Assembly (NCBI RefSeq): GCF_947242115.1
Contig: NC_074716.1
Location: forward strand, 45,179,713 to 45,243,712
Origin: Biomphalaria glabrata
Taxonomy: Eukaryota; Mollusca; Gastropoda; Planorbidae
Length of the DNA stretch: 64,000 bases
Direction: 5' to 3'
Of this stretch, positions 58,801-64,000 are shown one piece after another. The first letter of the stretch is position 1, and each line of letters starts with the position of its first letter. Below the pieces are notes generated by a model. That model ran no database searches and was not told the origin of the DNA. It saw nothing but the letters and a program-made list of their open reading frames with translations. Made by a program: the position numbers and the translations under genes.

Positions 58801-61800
58801 TTACCTGACAACACAAGAATCAATGTTTAAAAAAATGAACAATTAGTTAATTAGATATTGGTAATAAATTACTTTATTTCGCATCTCAAACAAGGTAATG
58901 AATGAGTAGAAAAGCTAAGTTGTATCAGTTGTGTCAGTACATGTAAGTGGTGTTAAAGTTTATTATTTCAACGGAACTGTGAGAATGTATGTCAAATATT
59001 GCTGTATCATAAATTATTGCATTAATGTTTTGAAGGAGATCATTCGAGGAAAGAACAATTGAAAATAAATGTTTCTCGCAGTGTATTCTAATCGTTTTAT
59101 AATTCCCCGGCTAGGGATTCCGTTTGAGTCATTCTATATACACAAAGGAAAAATAAGCATTGTATTGTTAACACAATCATTTACATAAAGTCATCACAAA
59201 GCTAGGCTAAACAAACATCAGTAATCACCACAAGGTTTATAAAGATTTAGATCGAAAAGTTTTCTAGAAATTAAAAATATGGACAGTACACAAAATGATG
59301 TACACTCTTTCACTCCACAAATCTTTAGCGGCAATGTACCATTTAAATATAGACATTCAGGTCCTTGTTTTGATACTTACCAGGTTATACAAGGCACAAA
59401 TACCTTGAGGGTATATCTGAGCTGTTTGACAAGTTATTGAAACAGCCGTGTTGGAAGAGACAAACTGAGGTGGATCACAGGTCGGCTGTTCTGGGTTCGC
59501 TGATCGAGTAAAAAAAACATAAACAAATATTAGAAATCTCAATCGTTGCACACTCAAAGTTTTATGTCATTCATTTGACATCATTCTCTCACTGTCTCTG
59601 AATGCTGTGGTAATAAAATAATAATTAAAAAATATTGGGGGCGTTAAGCGCTCGGCTGGGGTGCTGGGTTCGAATCTCGATGAAGGCTTGGAATTAATTT
59701 TTTTTTGTATTTTTAAGGCGCCCCTGAGGTCCACCCAATTCTAATTTATACATGACTTACGTTGGGGAAAGTAAAGGTGGTTGGTCATTGTGCTGCCCAC
59801 GTGACACCCTGCTCGTTGACCGTTGGCAAAAGAAACAGATGACCTTAACATCACCTCAGAATGTCTGAAAAGGGGAACTTTACTTTTTCTTTCACTATTA
59901 CTGCTACCACTACTATCGATTACAATAATTTAAAATGTATTATCCGTGAAGAAATTCGTCTTGACATATTTTTTAAAAGAGCAAATAACTAGTATGATTG
60001 CTCAAAATTCTACGTTCACGCAAGAGTTTCTTTTAACAGTTACGCGTTAAGTTTACATGACAAAGTGGGATGCGGGTGGTGGCTGCGTTGCCAAGGAAGC
60101 AAAAGAATACTTATATAAACTTTGATTATAGATATAATTTCGGTGAAATGTTTTTTGAATATAAAAACAACATGTTAGGGTTGCATTTAGATTAAAAGTT
60201 TAAATTATTATATTTTTATGGCCTGCTTGCTAAAAAAGAACATTGTTAGTAAAATTCCAGTAAAGAATTAATGTGCCTACACAGAAGCTGTTGTCAATTC
60301 CATATCTCTTTAAATATACAAACCTTTACGAACAAAACATATATTCTAATTTGAAAACCATTCTATGGTAAATGTATAACATTATACAACGAGTAGATAA
60401 CTAAATAGACATAGACATAGACATATAGATATAAGTCTAGGATTATATGAAACATTCATGTTGTCAACTAAGAAAAAAAAGTGAAAAAATCTGTCAAAAA
60501 TTCAATCAAAATATCAGTCAAAATATGTCAAAAAATCAGTCAAAAATTCAGTCAAAATATCAGTCAAAAAATCAGTTAAAAGTTCAGTCAAAGTATCAGA
60601 CAAAATATCAGTCAAAAAATCAGCCGAAATATCAGTCAAAATACCAGTCAAAATCAGTCAAAAAATCAGTCAAAAAATCAGTCAAAATATCAGTAAAAAA
60701 TCAGTCAAAATTCCAAGTGTCAATTTACACAAATTATCATAAGCATTTTTAGAAGCACAGTTTATCAACATTTTTGTTGAGCCTACATTATGTTCGTTAA
60801 ATTGAAGTATTTTTAAAATTATTTTTTGAAACATAAATCTAAATTCTGAATGATTCAATAACCTATCACTAATTCACCCACTTGCTATGAACGAAAAAAA
60901 TACAAACATTTGACCCGTTACTACTTTCCGTGTGCCTAGGTCCCAGCGGTTCTCAACCTTTTAAGCATGGCGACCCCTCTTTACAACCTCCCACTCTGCC
61001 GCGACCCCTCCCCCCCGACACACACATACAGCAATAGAAGAGTAGACAATAACAATTCATATTTTCGATGGTCGCGACCCACAGGTTGAAAACCCCTGGG
61101 CCTAGGACAACTAAATACCTTTCAGCGATCGAAACCGCAACAGTTGCATTTACTAGAAACGAATCTTTATTCGCAATTATTTTTGTAAAGCCGACTTGCC
61201 AAAAAGTACAAGATTAAACATTCATCCGTTTTAAAGCAATTTAAACTGTTTTTAGTGTACTTAAGATTTCTTGCTTTTGTAGTCAATTAACTTTTCCCCT
61301 TTCAGACCTCGTGATCTATGGGGCAGATGAAGTAAAGGTCATCTGTTTCTGTAACCCACAGTTAGCGAGGGTGTCATGTGGCCAGCACAACGACTAACCG
61401 CCTTTACTTTTCCCAACTAATGTCAGGTACCCATTACTCCGAGAGTCTCAGAGGCACCCTAAAAATCCCGATATTAAAAATTACAGTCTTCACCAGGATT
61501 CGAACTAAAGACCCGGTTTGGAAGCCAAGCGCTTTACCACTCAGCCACCGCGCCTCCTTCTTTTCTAGACATTGTATAGAATACTTTTTGGCATATGAAT
61601 CCGACATTGACTTAATACTTATAGCAACTTACTCTGGCTATTTGTCTTTCCGGTAAAAAGTTTGAACATGTTTTTTCCCATTCTCGAATCAAGTTGAAAC
61701 TTTGCACAATTCAGCATGACAAAGCATAAATTAAAAAAAAAAAAAAAAAAAAGCAATTAGTTACGTAATGGTTGGTGATTCATTATTTTGTTTGATATCA

Positions 61801-62470
61801 AATGAGGGGGAATAAACTCTACTTAATTAGAGATGTGGATGTATATATGGATTTAATTACCTTATTACGTTTTTTCTCACTCTTCTCATTCTTGGATTCA
61901 ATAATTAAAATTTTGCATAATTATTCATAGTCGATGACAATACACGAATAAATCCAAAAAATTAACCAATTAGTTACTCATTTACTACTAATTAATTAAT
62001 TTTGTTTCACACAGCACAAAGGGAGATAAACCCTGTCGTTTTTTTTTAGGTAAATGGCAATAATTAGCGGTTCTTTACTTTAGATAAGCTTTGCATTTAA
62101 AAAAAATATCTGTTTTTTTTTCTTTTACTTGTGTCATCATCAATCCCCCCGCCCCCACTTTCCTTGATTTATCATAGACCATTACCGTATACTTGAAACT
62201 TGCAAGGTTGACTTTGTCCCCCATCCCAGGTACATTGCCATTGTGACATGTTTCTGTTCAAAGACAGAATGGTTAGGTTACACGACGGCCAGCCAGTGGA
62301 GAGGTAGCCATCTACGGTAACCTTTACATTTCCATTGGCGAAGCATGTGATGACCTCGTGGTATTGGTTGACGCTCAACACTTGCCAGGTGATAGACTGC
62401 AGAACTGTAGTGTTGACAGGACAGGTCAGTGTGTACCCTTTCTTTTCTGGCACTTCTCCGCACTCCAGAC
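43441..62470 (-). CDS. gene B: five-domain Ig-like transmembrane receptor
   Basis: Nine exons on the minus strand: 62470-62186 (D1), 59499-59381 and 58595-58391 (D2), 56751-56551 and 55850-55767 (D3), 54021-53710 (D4), 47162-46866 (D5), 44937-44737 (transmembrane), 43617-43441 (tail). All joins are GT-AG with compatible phases, giving about 627 residues. The signal-peptide exon is not seen in 62471-64000 and may lie beyond the window, and the terminal exon is also unseen. Domain order, exon lengths and tail motifs copy gene A, so the two arose by tandem duplication. The 6.5 kb D4-D5 intron is swollen by a hAT-like element with nested LINE and SINE. Function is inferred as a signalling cell-surface receptor of unknown ligand. 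Confidence 0.8.
43830..43985. repeat. (TCTG)n/(TCTA)n microsatellite
   Basis: TCTG repeats pass into TCTA/CTAT and then TC repeats; located in the intron between the transmembrane and tail exons of gene B. Confidence 0.95.
44737..44937 (-). CDS. gene B transmembrane and juxtamembrane exon
   Basis: The 201-base phase 1-1 exon has acceptor TTTATTCCAG and donor CAAG|GTGAGT. After GSCDVNAM comes the hydrophobic span IGLGAGLGGAVLLLAIVVVL with a GxxxG-like run, then WRHRKIVTKKK as the inner basic border and TQTVSFSVGDSKVKVIV. The last stretch differs from gene A at only four of seventeen places. One cysteine stands just outside the membrane in both genes, which could serve dimer formation. Confidence 0.9.
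45000..46330. other. intron sequence of gene B (D5 to transmembrane)
   Basis: AT-rich DNA. A 40-base stretch at 45613-45650 (GAGCATGCATAAGAATGAAA) resembles the 3' part of SINE-2. Nothing else identified. Confidence 0.35.
46330..46445. repeat. fragment of MITE seen at 21691-21905
   Basis: TTTAATGTAAAAAAAGATTC, ACACTCATTTAGGGGAACCC and TGCTACGCCACTGAC match the right half of the element at 21691 with altered order of G-rich blocks. Only one end is present. Confidence 0.45.
46446..46865 (-). repeat. 58-base tandem array carrying copies of the D5 splice donor
   Basis: Each unit (minus sense) holds AAGTTAACAATTTCAGGTGA, GTCACATCACAGAACTAACA and TTAGAGAGAGAAAATATA. The GTGACTCAC landmark recurs at 46507, 46565, 46623, 46681, 46739, 46797 and 46857, so the spacing is 58 except for the last (60). 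The first part of the unit equals the last 16 bases of the D5 exon plus its donor. The real site and two copies read CAG|GTGAGT; the other four read CAT|GTGAGT. Confidence 0.92.
46866..47162 (-). CDS. gene B exon D5 (fifth Ig-like domain)
   Basis: The 297-base phase 1-1 exon has acceptor CCGCATCAG and donor TCAG|GTGAGT. It encodes GGSAHVKVNITGSTERN, SVPVSCYVMANG (B strand), GTLCSIYANSMLLQNRTSFE, SGEYELECVVININTS (F strand) and RIKLTISG. Additional cysteines occur in NLCSS and GTLCS. The pyrimidine tract is poor because the acceptor lies only 57 bases from the boundary of the inserted hAT-like element. Copies of the donor follow in tandem, so an alternative donor 60 bases on would add 20 residues in frame. 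Confidence 0.85.
47355..50420 (+). mobile_element. LINE copy, 5'-truncated, with endonuclease, reverse transcriptase and C2H2 end
   Basis: The long frame to 48864 starts inside the apurinic-type endonuclease domain (ILGDFNARVGSD, LIDYVITR, GTDHRLIITKL). It continues through the linker to LASGKAPGADSIPAEVYK. After a stop the reverse transcriptase follows: RGISLLSIAGKILARILLNR, ESQCGFRKERGTIDMIF, YIDLTKAFVTVS, NGVKQGCVLAPTLFSIMFSA and FADN. Motif A has V for the catalytic D, and motif C has N for the second D. About one segment of the thumb region is missing before VYRAVILPTLLYASETW. The end holds LRWAGHVYRMEDHRIPKRLL and CPVCGRTFRAHIGLTSHMRRH-like zinc-finger residues (50299-50361). Inactive; clade not assigned. 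Confidence 0.88.
49600..49845 (+). mobile_element. SINE-2, tRNA-derived, inserted in the LINE
   Basis: A box GTGGTCGAGAGGCCAAG and B box GGTTCGACACCCG form the head. The body has AGTTGTGTTTACTGAGCGCC, TAAAGGCAGCACGGAAAACC and GAGATTGAACCAAAAGCGCT. The tail is TAGCGCTATATAAAAGCTAT followed by an AATA run. AAACATGG flanks both sides as a target duplication, and the LINE frame resumes afterwards. Confidence 0.88.
50775..52669. other. intron sequence of gene B (D4 to D5)
   Basis: AT-rich DNA without exon, repeat end or transposon that I can name. Confidence 0.3.
52670..52868 (-). mobile_element. SINE-1, copy i
   Basis: Reverse copy: CGATCTATAGGGCAGATGAT, GTCATCTGTTGCTTTTGCCA, GGTGTCACATGGCCATCACA, AGATTCGAGCCCAGGATCCC (B box), AGCGCTTATCCACTCAACCA (A box). 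Confidence 0.88.
53190..53610 (-). repeat. interspersed repeat R3
   Basis: AAAGAACTCCACACTTACAA, TCTCTTAATAATGTAGAAGT, TTGTTGGTATCAAAGAAGTT, CTTGATCGAGTATGGTTGTG, GGAGAAATAACATGATCAAA, in the same order as 18640-19050. It ends 100 bases from D4's donor. Confidence 0.5.
53710..54021 (-). CDS. gene B exon D4 (fourth Ig-like domain)
   Basis: The 312-base phase 1-1 exon has acceptor TTTTTCCCAG and donor TTTG|GTAAGA. It encodes GPDKVTLEALTSPILRFS, VKMLCKVLFSQ (B strand), PGAYNVTCVAQN (F strand), KFPTLSALSNLVVQVFG. It aligns along its length with gene A's D4, including GP-x-x-V at the start and PGA(Y/F)-(N/D)-(V/I)-TC. Proline-rich loop PDVSISAYVSPS has no close match in A. Confidence 0.88.
54738..55245. 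repeat. 54-base minisatellite (about 9 copies)
   Basis: The unit is ACGCAAGAACAAGCTTTATT, ATAGAGGCAGCTGAGAACCA, AATAGAACTTCGAG. In the second half, AAGC...GAGGC and GAGC...GAAGC versions alternate, giving a 108-base higher-order period. At 18 codons per unit, frames stay open on both strands. It lies in the D3b-D4 intron of gene B. Confidence 0.95.
55767..55850 (-). CDS. gene B exon D3b (short second half of third domain)
   Basis: The 84-base phase 1-1 exon has acceptor TCTTCCTCTAG and donor GCAT|GTGAGT. It encodes INPKFTCSSNSSVFQPKN and SVFYEPKFA. Same length, phase, CSS and YEPKFA as in gene A (21536-21619). Confidence 0.85.
56094..56263. repeat. hAT MITE, copy 2
   Basis: CAGGGGTTCTCAACCTG to GGTTGAGAACCGCTG, flanked by GCGTAGAG (56086-56093) and ACGTAGAG (56264-56271), seven of eight identical. 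Same family as 34560-34741. It lies in the 700-base intron between D3a and D3b of gene B. Confidence 0.9.
56551..56751 (-). CDS. gene B exon D3a (first part of third domain)
   Basis: The 201-base phase 1-1 exon has acceptor TTTCTTCTAG and donor ACAG|GTAGTA. It encodes YPDSELDGDCPQDYIMPG, then VYCTCKLRRPGLPPGNAYW, LSSSALRYPTFASVNNS and RLEIFFDPTG. DCP-x-DYI, C-x-C and PPG-x-x-YW are shared with gene A (22249-22449). Confidence 0.87.
57070..57190. repeat. 12-base tandem repeat TTTACTGAGTGA (about 10 copies)
   Basis: GATTTACTGAGT units with some GATTGA variants, in gene B's D2b-D3a intron. Confidence 0.93.
57205..57705. mobile_element. SINE-1 copy j (plus) interrupted by SINE-1 copy k (minus)
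   Basis: Copy j starts GTGGTGGCTGAGTAGTAAAG with TGGCTCGAATCTCTAT (57208-57310) and resumes at about 57597 with ACATTAGTTTCACTGGCCAC up to GGTCTGAATGGGAAACTACT. Between them lies a nearly full reverse copy k (57325-57594), from AAAGTTCCCCTTTCAGACCT to CTCAGCCATCACGCCTC. The younger copy lies within the older one, in opposite orientation. Confidence 0.8.
57995..58330 (+). mobile_element. truncated LINE 3' end (variant of family L-A)
   Basis: FLNTV, RRKLSWFKSYCKT, VKSTWYSGGRKKKGWSKEKL and RMDRPLS / EWTGLSLDILLRTADDW, KWRALVTRTVT follow the order of a LINE carboxy end (RRKLRWFGHV...KTVLQGTVEGGRKRG). Frames are broken. It ends 60 bases from the D2b donor of gene B. Confidence 0.6.
58391..58595 (-). 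CDS. gene B exon D2b (second half of second domain)
   Basis: The 205-base exon enters in phase 0 (acceptor TTCTCCTTAG) and leaves in phase 1 (donor TTAC|GTAAGT). It encodes TDMGPLGNPQIFYKYPYWLG, SGMQCTFEYDLNQWNEAITL, VLRVGMKALVNTNETYSGN and VSLTL. The QCTFE-Y-DL motif aligns with ECTFE-I-DL in gene A. Two sequons (NET, NVS). Confidence 0.88.
58700..58900 (+). repeat. interspersed repeat R3
   Basis: GTGTGCCTGTCTGTCTGGTC, GTACACGCTAATTCTCCGAC, GGATCAAGCTTAAATTTTGC, CACAAGAATCAATGTTTAAA, ATTACTTTATTTCGCATCTC. Confidence 0.55.
59381..59499 (-). CDS. gene B exon D2a (first half of second domain)
   Basis: The 119-base exon has acceptor TACTCGATCAG and donor CCTG|GTAAGT, in phase 1 and out phase 0. 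It encodes NPEQPTCDPPQFVSSNTA, VSITCQTAQIYPQGICALYN. Length and phase equal those in A and C. An extra cysteine before the intron (GICA) is matched by PTCR in A and AVCQ in C, so the three-cysteine pattern is fixed. Confidence 0.88.
59637..59885 (+). mobile_element. SINE-1, copy l
   Basis: GCGTTAAGCGCTCGGCTGGG, B box GGTTCGAATCTCG, GTAAAGGTGGTTGGTCATTG, AACAGATGACCTTAACATCA, AATGTCTGAAAAGGGGAACT. The first part of the A box is missing. Confidence 0.85.
60480..60720. repeat. about 12-base tandem repeat AAAATCAGTCAA
   Basis: About 20 imperfect copies with variable A runs (CAGTCAAAATAT, CAGTCAAAAAAT), in gene B's D1-D2a intron. Confidence 0.92.
60944..61098. repeat. hAT MITE, copy 3 (reverse)
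   Basis: CAGCGGTTCTCAACCTTTTA to ACAGGTTGAAAACCCCTG, with CACACATACAGCAATAGAAG inside, the reverse of copies 1 and 2. CCTAGG lies close to both ends but no exact 8-base duplication is visible. Confidence 0.82.
61290..61556 (-). mobile_element. SINE-1, copy m
   Basis: Reverse copy nearly complete: CCCCTTTCAGACCTCGTGAT, GTAAAGGTCATCTGTTTCTG, GTGTCATGTGGCCAGCACAA, TCTTCACCAGGATTCGAACT (B box), GCTTTACCACTCAGCCACCG (A box). Confidence 0.9.
61610..62060 (+). repeat. interspersed repeat R3, two partial copies in tandem
   Basis: First: TTTGTCTTTCCGGTAAAAAG, GAATCAAGTTGAAACTTTGC, AATGAGGGGGAATAAACTCT. Second (from about 61860): ACCTTATTACGTTTTTTCTC, AATTTTGCATAATTATTCAT, AGCACAAAGGGAGATAAACC. Confidence 0.5.
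62186..62470 (-). CDS. gene B exon D1 (first Ig-like domain)
   Basis: The 285-base phase 1-1 exon has acceptor ATATTTCCATAG and donor TACG|GTAATG. It encodes LECGEVPEKKGYTLTCPV (B strand), QSITWQVLSVNQ (C strand), EVITCFANGN, PSCNLTILSLNRNMSQWQC (F strand), TWDGGQSQPCKFQVYG. Six cysteines and three sequons (NTT, NLT, NMS). It is the first exon of gene B that I can support; the signal-peptide exon should lie further upstream. Confidence 0.88.
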
Positions 62471-62479
62471 CTATGGAAA

Positions 62480-64000
62480 TATATTATATTATTAGACAAT
62501 GTGTTCAGTAACTTGTATTATTATAATCGGTGTTAGTTCGTAGATGGCAGATGACCATCCCAAGCCCGGGTGAGAAAGGAGGAGGGTTTGGCGTGGGGCT
62601 TGCAACCCCACCCTGTAAAACCACAATTCCTGCAGAAACCGCAAACTTGACTTAAGGTTTATTCCTTGTCATAACTTGTGATGTTGACCAGCCCATCTTT
62701 CCAGGCGGACTTTCGTTCAAGTCCGTATTGCATGTGTAGTATGGTCGATAACATGAATCAATCGATATCTATTGTTATGACACGACTAGGACTTTGACGC
62801 GAAAAGTTAATTGTTTCATAAAAGGGAAATTTTTGAATTATGAGACTGTGACGTGACCATAGACATAAATAAATATAGACTGGAAAAAGGAAAAAACTTC
62901 ATGGAACTTGAAAACATGTATATCTTTTGTTGTCGGATTTCCGAATTTTGAAAAGTTTCATTATCTTCAGTCTTAGAGATTTGTGACAAGTCAAAAACTC
63001 GCTGTCAGAGTCACTCAAATTTATCACAGCATCAATTATTATTTTTCATTATTTATTTATTTTATTTTAATTATTTCCCCATCCTACCTCCAATTTCTTC
63101 ACCCGCACCACCTTTTCCGCTCCAGGCTAGACTTAGTCGACCACATGGGAGATAGCTAGGCCACGTCTTTCGAGTTATCTTCCCTTGACCGGGGCAAAGA
63201 TACGCACAGACTTTGATCTTATCGGCAGGATGTTTGACAGCCGCAGTGGACACCACCTTGTGTGGAATGCAAGTCACTCCTCCCCCCCCCTTTCTCCTAC
63301 GTCTCTCTTTGATCTAGGAGATTACTCGAGTCAAAGTGCCTCTCGACGCTCCCATCTTAAGTCTAATTCACCCACGTGTATGATAATTCTTAGCCTAGGG
63401 CATTTCCTGTGCCCGCCCACATTTTCCAGGCATATATAAAGTAGGTCCAAATCAAATCAGACCCTCTTATTTCTCATTGTCGTTGAGCGATCGAGTCTGG
63501 ACTATTTCATACATTCTTTCTCCTAGAGGAATACCTGGTGGTAAGCCGAACTTAATCACAAGTTCCATCTTAATTACTTTTGTGCTATTTCCATTGGATA
63601 TCATCATGTGTATTTTGCTTAGTTCATTTATATTTAATTAGTGCATTGTGTATTTCTCACTGGCGTTAGTAGAAAACATAAACATGTGCTATGCATATAT
63701 TTTAGTATTGCATTAATCTATTAATGCTACGTTGCTCAATTGATCATTGATGCAACCACGTATATATTTGTACACCTTATTTTATTTCCTTTATCTCGGT
63801 TGGTCGCCTTGATGATTTTACTATCGCACTAATACTGCGCTTAGAAAGGAGATATGAGTTATCTCCCCTGTATTGAATTATCTCCCCTTTACTCATTTTA
63901 CTCTAATGAGAGTTGCGCCGCTTGAACGGACACACCATTCAAGCGCGCTCCATTGTTCTCGACCCACGGTCATATGTAAACAATCATCTGGGTCGCTGAC
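62480..64000. other. upstream of gene B D1, no feature identified
   Basis: I searched the minus strand for a short ATG-hydrophobic-donor exon like that of gene A (phase 1 exit) and found none convincing. It may be first-intron sequence with the start beyond the window. Confidence 0.3.

Noticed and set aside
7700-61556. tRNA genes suggested by A and B boxes
   Set aside because: Each box pair heads a conserved 200-260-base SINE body repeated thirteen times; no complete cloverleaf was seen.
63480-63580. Candidate first exon of gene B (MELVIKFGLPPG before a GT)
   Set aside because: Phase fits, but only eleven residues and no hydrophobic core; donor GTATTC is weak.

Overview
The window looks like nuclear DNA of a gastropod mollusc, probably a freshwater pulmonate of the Biomphalaria/Bulinus kind. 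That assignment is inference. It rests on AT-rich DNA with GT-AG introns, many small phase-1 immunoglobulin-like (Ig) exons, and dense copies of a roughly 250-base tRNA-derived SINE and truncated LINEs of types common in such snails. No prokaryotic, ribosomal or free-standing tRNA gene was seen.

All host coding sequence I can support is on the minus strand. It forms a tandem array of three related genes, called here B (43441-62470, first and last exons not found), A (15294-31887, signal-peptide exon to cytoplasmic tail) and C (441-2606, running off the left edge). The shared plan is: signal peptide; D1 (one exon); D2 (two exons split by a phase-0 intron); D3 (two exons split by a phase-1 intron); D4 (one exon); D5 (one exon); a transmembrane exon with a conserved juxtamembrane stretch; and a tail exon with paired YxxL/I motifs. 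Exon lengths match between paralogues (D2a 119 in A, B and C; D3a 201, D3b 84, D5 297 and tail 177 in A and B), although the ectodomain sequences differ strongly. A would encode about 656 residues up to the end of the tail exon and B about 627 without its signal peptide. They are best read as single-pass Ig-superfamily receptors with tyrosine-based signalling tails. The plan of divergent outside and conserved inside fits recognition receptors, and the polymorphic transmembrane gene clusters linked to schistosome resistance in Biomphalaria are an obvious comparison, untested here.

The rest is introns and spacers filled by repeats. Layers include a hAT-like element (47220-50766) holding a LINE that itself holds a SINE; a LINE (22508-26245) broken by a fossil LTR element and by an inverted-end repeat carrying a SINE; at least thirteen copies of one SINE; several MITE families; and large tandem arrays of 57, 31, 32, 54, 58, 29 and 12 bases. 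Two arrays stand out: a 57-base array that grew out of LINE coding sequence (8452-9512), and a 58-base array that copies the 5' splice site of gene B's D5 exon seven times (46500-46870).

Limits: exon joins are inferred from splice signals, phase and paralogue comparison only. Terminal exons, promoters and polyadenylation sites were not located, and repeat boundaries without target duplications are approximate.
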